Shown here piece by piece: positions 14,641 through 22,176 of a stretch of 35,977 nt of DNA (within the stretch, counting starts at the first letter, position 1; every line of letters starts with the position of its first letter). Both the position numbers and the translations under genes were made by a program. The stretch comes from Trebonia sp035294225. GTDB lineage: Bacteria; Actinomycetota; Actinomycetes; Streptosporangiales; Streptosporangiaceae. Under the pieces are notes generated by a model that saw nothing but the letters and a program-made list of their open reading frames with translations, ran no database searches and was not told where the DNA came from. Location: the NCBI GenBank assembly GCA_035294225.1, contig DATGLH010000131.1:1-35977 (forward strand), read 5' to 3'.

Positions 14641-15460
14641 TACGGCGAGGTACTTCGGTACGGCGAGGTACGGAGGGCGTGCGGGGTTCCGGGGCCGCGG
14701 CTGGGCAGCGCGCGGCCGGTACGGGCCCCTGGGCGCGCGCGGCCGGTACGGGACTTCCCGCGCGCGCGGGGGGTACGGGCGCGAGCTGGTCTACTGGCCG
14801 CTGGCAGCACCGTTCCTGCTGGCCGGGTTCATCGCCGTCCTGGTGCTGACCGCGTTCGCGCAGGTCGGCATCTTCAGCTACGCGCTGGGACGGCTGGGGA
14901 TCGGCCCGCGGACGGCGATGCTCCTGCTGCTGGCCAGCCTCGCCGGGAGCGTCATCAACGTCCCCGTGGCACGGCTGCGCGGAAGCGTGACGCAGCTGCG
15001 GCAGATGGTGACCGTGTTCGGCATCCGGTACGTGATTCCCGTGCTGCGCAGCAGCAGGACCACGATCGCGGTGAACGTCGGCGGCGCGGTCGTGCCCGCC
15101 GCCCTGTCGGGATACCTCATCGCCCACGACCGGCTCGGCTGGCTGGCGCTCGCCGCGGTCGCGGTCGTGGCGCTGTTCACCCACGCGGTCGCCCGCCCGG
15201 TCAGGGGCCTTGGCATCGCGGTGCCAGCGCTGCTGCCGGGCGTGTTCGCCGCGGCGGCCGCGATCGCGCTGCACCCGGCCGCGGTCGCGGGCCTGGCCTA
15301 CGTCGCCGGGACGCTGGGCACCCTCGTCGGCGCGGACCTGCTCAACCTGCACAAGGTCCGCCGGCTCGGCGCGCCGGTGGTGTCCATCGGCGGCGCGGGC
15401 ACGTTCGACGGCGTCTTCATCACCGGCATCGTGGCGGTCGTCCTCGCCGCGATCTTCTAA
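14573..15460 (+). CDS. DUF1614 family membrane protein
   Basis: An about 295-residue polytopic membrane protein. The conserved body begins at RELVYWPLAAPFLLAGFIAV and holds about seven to eight hydrophobic segments, with family motifs GIGPRTAMLLLLASLAGSVI-NVPVARL, VNVGGAVVPAALSGYL and the C-terminal VSIGGAGTFDGVFITGI. DUF1614 function is unknown. The first about 75 residues before the body are Gly/Arg/Tyr-rich and built from DNA repeats; close relatives would be expected to lack most of it. GTG 14573 is the first start with a good Shine-Dalgarno, but 14603 and 14633 are equally good. The stop codon is duplicated by a 15-bp repeat. Confidence 0.8.
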   Translation: MSLAGREAASVSLAGREVASVFGTARYFGTARYGGRAGFRGRGWAARGRYGPLGARGRYGTSRARGGYGRELVYWPLAAPFLLAGFIAVLVLTAFAQVGIFSYALGRLGIGPRTAMLLLLASLAGSVINVPVARLRGSVTQLRQMVTVFGIRYVIPVLRSSRTTIAVNVGGAVVPAALSGYLIAHDRLGWLALAAVAVVALFTHAVARPVRGLGIAVPALLPGVFAAAAAIALHPAAVAGLAYVAGTLGTLVGADLLNLHKVRRLGAPVVSIGGAGTFDGVFITGIVAVVLAAIF

Positions 15461-15484
15461 GCCGCGACCTTCTAAGCCGCGACC
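15455..15484 (+). repeat. 15-bp tandem duplication spanning the DUF1614 stop
   Basis: TTCTAAGCCGCGACC occurs twice in a row (15455-15469, 15470-15484); the first copy contains the TAA stop, so a second TAA follows 15 bp later in the same frame. Confidence 0.9.
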
Positions 15485-15604
15485 TGGGCCGCGGCGCGCT
15501 AGGCGCCGAGCCGGAGTACGCGGAACCGCTTGCTGAGGCCGGCTTCCGTACCGCGCCGGTGACCGGCCTCGCCGCTGGTCGCTCCGTACTGGCGGCTGTT
15601 CCCC

Positions 15605-15687
15605 CCGCCTAGCTTCGGCGGGAACGCCCTGGTGCTGACCAAGGGGCCGCCTAGCTTCGGCGGGAACCCCCTGGTGCTGACCAGGGG
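15605..15687. repeat. 42-bp tandem pair containing hairpins
   Basis: Two units (15605-15646; 15647-15687) begin CCGCCTAGCTTCGGCGGGAA and end in the segment CTGGTGCTGACC. The second forms a perfect 8-bp stem with a GCTG loop (15668-15687); both also have a short CCGCC/GGCGG hairpin. It lies in the 307-bp gene-free gap between the DUF1614 and NmrA-like genes and looks like a REP-type intergenic element or a bidirectional terminator. The rest of the gap shows nothing beyond the ECF41 promoter. Confidence 0.75.
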
Positions 15688-15732
15688 AAGGCCAGCGAAA
15701 GAGAAGAAACCGCGGACGCGCTGTCCGGCGGA

Positions 15733-15759
15733 TGTCACATCCCGGCGGGCCGCGTCGTC
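15733..15759 (+). promoter_or_regulatory. ECF41-type promoter of the nmrA-like/sigma operon
   Basis: TGTCACA (15733-15739), exactly 16 bp, then CGTC (15756-15759). This is the published ECF41 target pattern (TGTCACA-N16-CGTC). It ends 8 bp before the ATG of the NmrA-like gene, which overlaps the ECF41 sigma gene, so the sigma factor most likely transcribes its own operon. A very short or absent leader is implied. Confidence 0.82.
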
Positions 15760-15767
15760 CCTGAGGC

Positions 15768-16526
15768 ATGAAGATCGCGATAGCGGGCGGCACGGGCACG
15801 CTGGGCCGCCAGGTAGCTGACGAACTACGGGCGCGCGGGCACGACATACGGGTGCTGAGCCGCGGCGCGCCGCAGTACCGGGTGGATCTCACCACAGGAG
15901 CGGGCCTGCCAGAGGCGCTGGACGGCTGCGAGGTCGTGGTCGACGCCAGCAACAACTCGTCACGGAGCGCGGCGGCGACGCTCGTCGCGGGAACACGGCG
16001 GCTGCTGGCCGCCGGCCGGGAGGCCGGCGTGGCACATCATGTGTGTGTGTCGATCATCGGCTGCGAACTGGTCCCTCTGGGGTACTTCCGCGTCAAGGCG
16101 GAGCAGGAGGACATCGTGGCGCGCGGCACGCTCCCGTGGACGATCGTCCGCGCCACGCAGTTCCACGAGTACGTCGCGGCGATGCTCGCCGCCGGGGCGC
16201 GGTGGCGGGCGCTGCCGGTACCCCGGGCGCTGGTGCAGCCGGTGGCCTGCGCCGAGGTCGCGCGCACCGTCGCCGATGTCACCGGGAACGGCCCGCGGCA
16301 CGACCGGGTATCCATCGCGGGACCTGAGGTCGCCGACGCCCGGGAGCTGGCCCGTGCCTGGCGGCGGGCGACGGGCACGCGGGCCGCGCTCGTCCCGCTG
16401 CCGCTGCCGGGCAAGCTCGGCCGGGCGCTGCGCGCCGGGGCGCTGACCGACGGGCGGCCCGGCGTCCGGGGCGGCGTGACCTTCGCCGCCTGGCTGGCCG
16501 GCCAGGCGGCCGGGGCACCGCGATGA
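15768..16526 (+). CDS. NmrA-like NAD(P)-binding protein (atypical SDR)
   Basis: A 252-residue Rossmann protein opening MKIAIAGGTGTLGRQVADEL, with the GGTGTLG dinucleotide motif (residues 7-13) and an atypical-SDR/NmrA layout (VDASNNSS, HHVCVSIIGCELVPLGYFRVK, PWTIVRATQFHEYV). Such proteins are epimerase- or reductase-like or redox sensors. ECF41 sigma factors typically neighbour carboxymuconolactone decarboxylase, oxidoreductase or epimerase genes, and this gene fits that context. Its TGA overlaps the sigma-factor ATG by 4 nt. A consensus ECF41 promoter directly precedes it. Confidence 0.87.
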   Translation: MKIAIAGGTGTLGRQVADELRARGHDIRVLSRGAPQYRVDLTTGAGLPEALDGCEVVVDASNNSSRSAAATLVAGTRRLLAAGREAGVAHHVCVSIIGCELVPLGYFRVKAEQEDIVARGTLPWTIVRATQFHEYVAAMLAAGARWRALPVPRALVQPVACAEVARTVADVTGNGPRHDRVSIAGPEVADARELARAWRRATGTRAALVPLPLPGKLGRALRAGALTDGRPGVRGGVTFAAWLAGQAAGAPR

Positions 16527-17461
16527 CCGGTTCGGCCGGACCGGCGGATCAGGCGGCGGACGAGGCCGCCCTGGCACGGGAGTTCGAGGCGCAGCGGCCG
16601 CGTCTGCTGCGCCTCGCGTACGCGACCACCGGCTCGCTGGCCGAAGCCGAGGACTGCGTGCAAGAGGCGTGGCTGCGCCTGCAGCGGACCGCGGACCGGG
16701 ACGCGATCGCGGACCTGCGCGCCTGGCTGACGACGGCCGTAAGTCGGCTGGCGCTTGACGCGCTCGGCAGCGCGCGGGCGCGCCGCGAGCGCGCCGCCGG
16801 GCCGTGGCTGCCCGAGCCGGTCGTCGTCCCCCTCCAGGCCGGCGCTGACCCGGCTGACCGGGTGACGCTGGATGAGTCGGTGAGCATGGCGCTGCTCGTC
16901 GTCCTGCACGCGCTGTCGCCGGCGGGGCGGACGGCGTTCTTGCTGCACGATGTGTTCGGGCTGTCGTTTGATGAGGTCGCCGAGGTGGTCGGCCGCTCCC
17001 CCGCGGCGGTCCGCCAGCTCGCCTCCCGCGCCCGCCGGCACGTCCGCGGTAAGCACCCGCGGTTCCCGCCGACCACGGCACAGCAGCGGGAACTGCTTGC
17101 TGCGTTCACCAGCGCGTGCTACGAGGGCGACATGGAACGGCTCCTCGCGCTGCTCGACCCCGGCGTCAGCTGGCGCGCCGACGGAGGCGGCGCGGTGCGC
17201 GCCGAGCCGCGGTCGGCACGCGGCGCGGCGCAGATCGCGCGCCTGCTCGCCGCCTATGCGCGCCGCCCGCCGCGGCAGCTGTGGCCGGCGCTGGTCAACG
17301 GCACGCCGGGGCTGGTGCTGCGGGACGCGGACGGCGTGCTCAGCGTGCTGGCGCTGACGGCAGACGCCGGGCGGATCACGGCGATCGACGTGATCCGCGA
17401 CCCCGCCAAGCTGACCAGAGTCGCGGGCGCGTTCCCAGACGCCAGCGTACGTTCGGAATAA
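16523..17461 (+). CDS. ECF41-family RNA polymerase sigma factor (SigJ-like)
   Basis: A 312-residue ECF sigma factor with region 2 (RLLRLAYATTGSLAEAEDCV, then QEAWLRLQ), region 4 (FLLHDVFGLSFDEVAEVVGR and SPAAVRQLASRARRHV) and a fused C-terminal SnoaL/NTF2-like domain (about 190-312). ECF41 signatures are seen: WLPEPV in the linker, ADGGGAVRA (the DGGG motif) and the terminal DPAKLTRV (NPxKL-like). In this group the C-terminal domain replaces an anti-sigma factor. Translationally coupled to the NmrA-like gene and probably autoregulated. The signal is unknown. Confidence 0.93.
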   Translation: MTGSAGPADQAADEAALAREFEAQRPRLLRLAYATTGSLAEAEDCVQEAWLRLQRTADRDAIADLRAWLTTAVSRLALDALGSARARRERAAGPWLPEPVVVPLQAGADPADRVTLDESVSMALLVVLHALSPAGRTAFLLHDVFGLSFDEVAEVVGRSPAAVRQLASRARRHVRGKHPRFPPTTAQQRELLAAFTSACYEGDMERLLALLDPGVSWRADGGGAVRAEPRSARGAAQIARLLAAYARRPPRQLWPALVNGTPGLVLRDADGVLSVLALTADAGRITAIDVIRDPAKLTRVAGAFPDASVRSE

Positions 17462-17468
17462 TTTCCTA

Positions 17469-17920
17469 TCAATCCCACCGCAGAGGCAGCGATTCGACGC
17501 CGTAGATGCCCTCCACCCCGCCGAGGACGGGCGCGCCGTCCAGCGCGAGCCCGGGCATCCTGGGCGCAAGAGACTTCAGTGCTCCTCGAGTTCCGCGCGG
17601 GCCAGGTTCGCGCCGAAGGTGAACGGCTTCGCGTCGCGGGCGGCGGCGATGTCGAAAGCGTCGCCGCCGGGCTGGTCCCTGTTCGCGCGTTCGGCGCAGA
17701 CCGCGACGGTCAGGTTCAAGATGTTCGCGTCGATGTGCGCGCGCAGCGGCCCGTTCGTGATGCCGAATATCTCGGCGATCCGCCGCCCGGGGAACGCCGT
17801 CTGCCTCGCCCGGAGGAAGAAGTCGCCAGACTCCGCGTCGGGCACGACGTACGCGAGCGGCGAATGGGCCAGCCAGCCGCGCTCGCGCGCCCTGGCGAGC
17901 TGCTCGTGGCAGGTCCGCGG
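17469..17920 (-). pseudogene. Cytochrome P450 pseudogene, core deleted
   Basis: The minus strand keeps two ends of a bacterial P450. The N-terminal part reads HEQLARARERGWLAHSPLAY, FFLRARQTAFPGRRIAEIFG and ITNGPLRAHIDANILNL; then it jumps to ERANRDQPGGDAFDI, the region before the heme loop. The heme loop (normally FxxGxHxCLGxxLAR) is shortened to FTFGANLARAELEE, so the heme-ligating Cys is gone. After a frameshift near 17578 the typical C-terminus follows: LAPRMPGLALDGAPVLGGVE, GIYGVESLPLRWD and a stop. About half the usual 400 residues, including the I helix, are missing. It cannot be an active monooxygenase. It fills most of the gap between the sigma-factor and lacI genes. Confidence 0.72.
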
Positions 17921-17995
17921 CCCGAACGCACGCGGCTGACTCGCGGTGGGCTTCCCGCTGCCCGGCACCGCTCCGAAACATCTATCGGCGCTCCC

Positions 17996-18039
17996 TTGAC
18001 CGTGCCGGCCCGCCGGTCTAGCGTATGAGCGAACGTTCG
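17996..18039 (+). promoter_or_regulatory. Promoter and LacI-type operator of the arabinofuranosidase operon
   Basis: TTGACC (17996-18001), a 17-bp spacer and TAGCGT (18019-18024) form a good vegetative promoter. The perfect palindrome CGAACGTTCG (18030-18039), with the central CG typical of LacI-family operators, covers the expected transcription start. The lacI gene begins 60 bp further on, so autorepression of the whole operon is the simplest reading. Confidence 0.72.
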
Positions 18040-18098
18040 TCCACGGTGTCCGTACGCGGCCCGGGCGGGGCGCGGACGGAACGAGGGCGGGAGCGGCG

Positions 18099-19130
18099 AT
18101 GGCACGGCGGAGATACGTCTCGATCAAGGAAGTGGCGGCGCGGGCCGGCGTCAGCTTCCAGACAGCGAGCAAGGTGCTCAACGGCAGCGATGTGCGCGTC
18201 TCCGCGGAGACCGCACGGCGCATCCTGGCGACCGCGGAGGAACTCGGCTACCGGCCGAACACCATCGCCCGCTCCCTCGTGCAGCGCACCACCGCGACGA
18301 TCGGCCTCGTGGCCAGCGACGCCACCGACATCGCGATCACGCACGCCTCGGTCGCGGCCGAGCAGGAGGCACGCAGGCACGGTCACTCGGTGCTCGTCGG
18401 CCACCTCGCCGTCGGAGGCACCGACGGCGCGGACATCGTGCGGGCCCTGATCGAACGGCGGGTGGACGGGATCATCGTCGCGGCGCCCGAAGTCGAGGAA
18501 GACACCGAGGTCGCAGAGCTGCTGCGCAAATACGTGCCCGCGGTCTCGCTCCAGGCGGTGCCCGGAGGCGGAGTGCCGCTCGTCGGGTCCAATCACCGCG
18601 AGACCGGGCGCCTGGCGACCAGCCATCTCATCGGGCTCGGCCACAGCGCGATCGGCACCGTCACCGGGCCGTTCCGCCGTCGCGTCACCCGGAGCCGGCT
18701 GCACGGTTACGAGGACGCGCTGCGCGCCGCGGGCCTGGAGACGCCCGAGGACCTGGTCGCCGAGGGCGACTGGACGCCCGGGGGCGGCGCGGCGGCGACC
18801 CGGCTTCTGCTCGAACGTTCGCCCGCTATCACCGCGATCTTCGTGCACAGCGACATGATGGCGTTGGGCGTGCTGTCCGCCCTGTTCCGGGCGGGCCGCC
18901 GCGTGCCGCAGGACGTGGCGGTGGTGAGCTGCGACGACATCCCGTTCGCCGAGTACATGACGCCCCCGCTGACCACGGTGCGCGTGCCGCTCGCCGAAAC
19001 CGGCCGCCAGGCCGTCGACCTGCTGCTGCGCTCGATCGCCGGCGAGCAGGTCCCGGAAAAGCCACCGCTGCTCCCCGTCGAGCTGATCGTCCGCGCCTCC
19101 ACGGCGCCCCGCGAAAGGACAAGTGAGTGA
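18099..19130 (+). CDS. LacI-family regulator of the GH51/ABC operon
   Basis: A 343-residue LacI/GalR regulator: helix-turn-helix and hinge (about 6-60: VSIKEVAARAGVSFQTASKV, then LGYRPNTIARSL) and a sugar-binding effector domain (TIGLVASD, RRVDGIIVAAPE, VHSDMMALGVL, DVAVVSCDDIPFAEYMTPPL). It presumably leaves its operator on binding an arabinose-containing sugar. GGGAG precedes the ATG. Its TGA overlaps the GTG of the GH51 gene by 4 nt, so regulator and enzyme are translated together, and it heads the operon. Confidence 0.93.
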   Translation: MARRRYVSIKEVAARAGVSFQTASKVLNGSDVRVSAETARRILATAEELGYRPNTIARSLVQRTTATIGLVASDATDIAITHASVAAEQEARRHGHSVLVGHLAVGGTDGADIVRALIERRVDGIIVAAPEVEEDTEVAELLRKYVPAVSLQAVPGGGVPLVGSNHRETGRLATSHLIGLGHSAIGTVTGPFRRRVTRSRLHGYEDALRAAGLETPEDLVAEGDWTPGGGAAATRLLLERSPAITAIFVHSDMMALGVLSALFRAGRRVPQDVAVVSCDDIPFAEYMTPPLTTVRVPLAETGRQAVDLLLRSIAGEQVPEKPPLLPVELIVRASTAPRERTSE

Positions 19131-20605
19131 CCCGCATCGCCATCGACCCCGGCCGCGTCCTCGGACAGGTCGACCGCAACGTCTTCGGCGGCTTCGTCGA
19201 GCACCTCGGCCGCTGCATCTACGGCGGGCTGTATGAGGAGGGTTCGCCGCTGAGCGACGACCGCGGCTTCCGCAAGGACGTGCTGAGCCTGCTGCGCGAA
19301 CTGCGGATCGGCGTGCTGCGGTGGCCGGGCGGCAACTTCGTCAGCAACTACCACTGGCAAGACGGTATCGGGCCGAAGGACGAGCGGCCCTCGCGCCCCG
19401 ACCTGGCCTGGGGCGGGACCGAATCCAACCGGTTCGGCACCGACGAGTTCCTGGCCTACTGCGAGGAGCTGGGCACCCAGCCGTACATCTGCCTCAACAT
19501 GGGCACCGGCACGCTGGAGGAGGCGCTCGCGTGGGTGGAGTACTGCAACGGCGAGCGCGACACGTACTGGGCGAACGCCAGGCGGCGCGGCGGCCGGGCC
19601 GAGCCCTACCGGGTCAGGCTCTGGGGCCTGGGCAACGAGATGTACGGCGAGTGGCAGGTCGGCGCGATGTCCGCGGACGAGTACGTGCGCGAGGCCACCC
19701 GGTGGGCACGGGCGCTGAGGTTCCTCGACCCCGGCATCCAGCTGGTCAGCTGCGGCAAGACCGGCTGGAACGAGTGGGACCGGATCGTCATCGAGGGCAT
19801 GGCTCACCTGGTCGATTACCACTCGATTCACATCTACACCGGCAGCGAGGACTACTGGACGAACGTTCTCCAGCCGCACCAGGCCGAGCGGGCGATCAGG
19901 TCGGCGGTCGCGCATATCCGGCATACCGCGTACCGGCGCAAGATCGACAATCCGCCGAAGATCGCCTACGACGAATGGAACGTCTGGTACCGCAAGATGA
20001 GCGTGGACCTTGAGGAGCGGTACACGTTCGCGGACGCGCTCGCGGTCGGCACCTACCTGAACATCTTCATCAGGAACTCCGGCTGGGTGAAGATGGCCAA
20101 CCTGGCGCAGATGGTGAACGCGATCGCGCCGGTCGTCACCACCGCGGAGACCGCGACCGTGCAGCCCATCTACTACCCGGTGCTGCTGCACGCGCAGGCC
20201 GCGCTGCGGGACGCCGTGGACGTGCACGTCTACGGCTCGTACCTCGACCCGGTGTGGCCCGACTCCCCTGGCCGGTGGCCCTACAAGGTGGCCGATATCG
20301 GCCCCTTCACCGCCATTGACGCCGCCGCGACTGTGACCGGTAACAAGGACCGGCTCGCGGTGACGCTCGTCAACCGGGACCCGGTCCGCCCCAGGACCGC
20401 CGAGATCCTGCTCCGCGATCACGCGTTCGCGGGGCCCGCCGGGATCAGGACGGTCACCGCGGGCGGGCCGGGCGAACCTCGCGTCCTGCCGGACGTCGAG
20501 ACCGTCCACATGGAACACCGAACCGAGAACCCCAAGGGCGGCACCGTCGCCCTGATCCTTCCCCCCCAGTCCTTCACCCTGCTCGAGGCGGCGATCAGCC
20601 GCTGA
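19127..20605 (+). CDS. GH51 alpha-L-arabinofuranosidase
   Basis: A 492-residue family 51 glycosidase that releases terminal alpha-L-arabinofuranose from arabinan, arabinoxylan or arabino-oligosaccharides with retention. Seen: opening FGGFVEHLGRCIYGGLYEEG, LRWPGGNFVSNYHWQDGIGP, acid/base E171 in GNEMYGEW, and nucleophile E283 in YDEWNVW; a C-terminal beta-sandwich ends SFTLLEAAISR. There is no signal peptide, so it works in the cytoplasm on imported oligosaccharides, in keeping with the ABC importer directly downstream. The GTG start overlaps lacI by 4 nt. Confidence 0.95.
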   Translation: MTRIAIDPGRVLGQVDRNVFGGFVEHLGRCIYGGLYEEGSPLSDDRGFRKDVLSLLRELRIGVLRWPGGNFVSNYHWQDGIGPKDERPSRPDLAWGGTESNRFGTDEFLAYCEELGTQPYICLNMGTGTLEEALAWVEYCNGERDTYWANARRRGGRAEPYRVRLWGLGNEMYGEWQVGAMSADEYVREATRWARALRFLDPGIQLVSCGKTGWNEWDRIVIEGMAHLVDYHSIHIYTGSEDYWTNVLQPHQAERAIRSAVAHIRHTAYRRKIDNPPKIAYDEWNVWYRKMSVDLEERYTFADALAVGTYLNIFIRNSGWVKMANLAQMVNAIAPVVTTAETATVQPIYYPVLLHAQAALRDAVDVHVYGSYLDPVWPDSPGRWPYKVADIGPFTAIDAAATVTGNKDRLAVTLVNRDPVRPRTAEILLRDHAFAGPAGIRTVTAGGPGEPRVLPDVETVHMEHRTENPKGGTVALILPPQSFTLLEAAISR

Positions 20606-20612
20606 CCCCCGC

Positions 20613-20639
20613 CGGCCGCGGGCGGCGGGCCCGCGGCCG
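20613..20639 (+). other. Intra-operon hairpin after the GH51 gene
   Basis: An 11-bp perfect stem (CGGCCGCGGGC paired with GCCCGCGGCCG, loop GGCGG) lies between the GH51 stop and the binding-protein gene, with no T-run. It is more likely an mRNA-stability or attenuating element than a full terminator. Confidence 0.6.
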
Positions 20640-20690
20640 TTCCCGGACGGCACAAGCCACGGCAACAAGCCAGCGAAGGAGTCCCCCGAG

Positions 20691-22103
20691 ATGTTGTCGG
20701 AAAGAAACCCGGAACGAAGAATCACCCACCGGCTCGCTGCCACCGGGATCGCCGGCGTCGCGGCGATCACGCTGCTCGCCGCGTGCAGCAGCGGCGGTTC
20801 CAGCGCGTCGAACAGCACGACCCCGGCGGCAAGCGCCAGTGCCAGCGCCAGCGCCAGTTCGACCCCGGTCCTCGCGGGCGGCAACTGCTCGTCCAGCGCC
20901 ACCCATCTGACGTTCTGGGCCTGGGTGCCCGGCATGAGCCGGGCCGTCAACGAGTTCAACGCCACCCATCCGGACATCTGCGTCACGCTGCAAGACCCCG
21001 GCGCGGGTTCGGGCGAGTACGTGCCCCTGAACAACGCGCTCAAGGCCGGCACCGGCGCCCCGGATGTCGCCGAGGTCGAGTTCGACCTGCTCCCGTCCTA
21101 CGAAATCCAGCACTACCTGGTCAACCTCGTCCCCTACGGCGCGGACAAGTACAAGGCCGACTTCGCCTCGTGGGCCTGGTCCCAGGTCAGCCAGGGCAGC
21201 GCGGTGTACGCGATGCCCAGCGACTTCGGCCCGATGGGCTTCTACTACGACAAGCAGGTACTGGCCAAGTACCACATCACCCCGCCGGCCACCTGGGCGC
21301 AGTTCGCCCAGGACGCGATCAAACTGCACAGCGAGAATCCCAAGGCCTACCTCATCAACTTCCCGGCCAATGACCCGCAGTGGCTGATGGACATGATGGC
21401 CCAGGCCGGGGCGTGGCCGTTCCAGTACACCGGCGGCGCCAACCTCACGATCGACTGGACCGGGCCGGCCCAGGAGAAATTCGCCGCGTTCTGGCAGGCG
21501 CTCATCAACGATCACGCGGTGGACGCGATCACGGACCTCAGCACCGAGATGAACACCGACCTGGACAATGGCGTCCTGGCGGCGGCGATCTACTCGGCAT
21601 GGGCGCCGTCTTACTTCGCGCCCGACGTGAAGCACTCGATGGGACAGTGGCGCGCGGCGCCGCTCCCGCAGTGGACCGCGGGCGCGAGCGTGGGCTCGGA
21701 CTGGGGCGGGTCCACCTACCCGGTGTTCTCCCAGTCCAAGCACCCGGCGCAGGCGGCCGAGTTCGCCGAATGGCTGACCGCCACCAGCCAGTCCTGGAGC
21801 ATCCTGAAGACCCCGCCGTCTTCGCTGTTCCCGACCTACCTGCCGACGCTGCAGTCCCCGGCGTTCAAGTCGCTCACCTACCCGATCTCCGGGACCTCGC
21901 AGCCCAACCAGGTGTTCTCCGCCGGAGCCCTGAGCATCCCGCTGACCACGTGGCCGCCGTTCATGACCCAGGTGCTCACCCAGGGCGCCACCACCTTCGG
22001 CCAGGTGGTCACCGGCAAGGAAACGCTCGCCCAGGCGTTCGCCGCCTTCCAGCAGCAAGAGGTCAGCTACGCCAAGTCCCAGGGCTTCAACGTCACCACC
22101 TGA
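20691..22103 (+). CDS. ABC sugar-binding lipoprotein (family 1)
   Basis: A 470-residue extracytoplasmic solute-binding protein. A twin-basic-containing signal peptide (RITHRLAATGIAGVAAITLL) ends in the lipobox LAAC (C32), followed by a Ser/Ala-rich linker; the mature fold has the family-1 pattern (LTFWAWVPGMSRAVNEFNAT, GAPDVAEVEFDLLPSYEI, MPSDFGPMGFYYDKQVL). It would be membrane-anchored outside the cell and pass an oligosaccharide to the two permeases downstream. AAGGAG lies 9 nt before the ATG. A 20-bp perfect hairpin follows the stop, a common way to favour the binding-protein segment of the message. Confidence 0.93.
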   Translation: MLSERNPERRITHRLAATGIAGVAAITLLAACSSGGSSASNSTTPAASASASASASSTPVLAGGNCSSSATHLTFWAWVPGMSRAVNEFNATHPDICVTLQDPGAGSGEYVPLNNALKAGTGAPDVAEVEFDLLPSYEIQHYLVNLVPYGADKYKADFASWAWSQVSQGSAVYAMPSDFGPMGFYYDKQVLAKYHITPPATWAQFAQDAIKLHSENPKAYLINFPANDPQWLMDMMAQAGAWPFQYTGGANLTIDWTGPAQEKFAAFWQALINDHAVDAITDLSTEMNTDLDNGVLAAAIYSAWAPSYFAPDVKHSMGQWRAAPLPQWTAGASVGSDWGGSTYPVFSQSKHPAQAAEFAEWLTATSQSWSILKTPPSSLFPTYLPTLQSPAFKSLTYPISGTSQPNQVFSAGALSIPLTTWPPFMTQVLTQGATTFGQVVTGKETLAQAFAAFQQQEVSYAKSQGFNVTT

Positions 22104-22104
22104 G

Positions 22105-22148
22105 CTGCCGGCGTCCCGGCGCGCGTCCGCGCGCCGGGACGCCGGCAG
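22105..22148 (+). other. Large perfect hairpin between binding-protein and permease genes
   Basis: A 20-bp perfect stem (22105-22124 with 22129-22148) and a GTCC loop, starting 1 bp after the binding-protein TGA and ending 28 bp before the permease GTG. No T-run follows. In sugar ABC operons such structures protect the upstream message from 3' exonucleases and lower downstream expression. Confidence 0.85.
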
Positions 22149-22176
22149 TCCCATGCCTGAAGGGAAGGGACAGTCA

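Noticed and set aside
15605..15687. CRISPR array
   Set aside because: Only two adjacent units with no unique spacers; none of the repeats in the window has the repeat-spacer alternation of CRISPR, and no cas gene is present.
15499..15738. 79-codon minus-strand frame with repeated PLVSTR and FPPKLGG
   Set aside because: The repetition is the DNA tandem element read through; no Shine-Dalgarno and no known fold.
14210..15955. 581-codon open frame on the minus strand
   Set aside because: Antisense to the DUF1614 gene and its repeats; only about 20 residues (YAEELTAAIRADRDG) are meaningful and belong to the antitoxin relic.
18707..21052. 781-codon open frame on the minus strand
   Set aside because: It lies antisense to the lacI, GH51 and binding-protein genes, has low-complexity composition and no recognisable domain; it is open only because of high GC.
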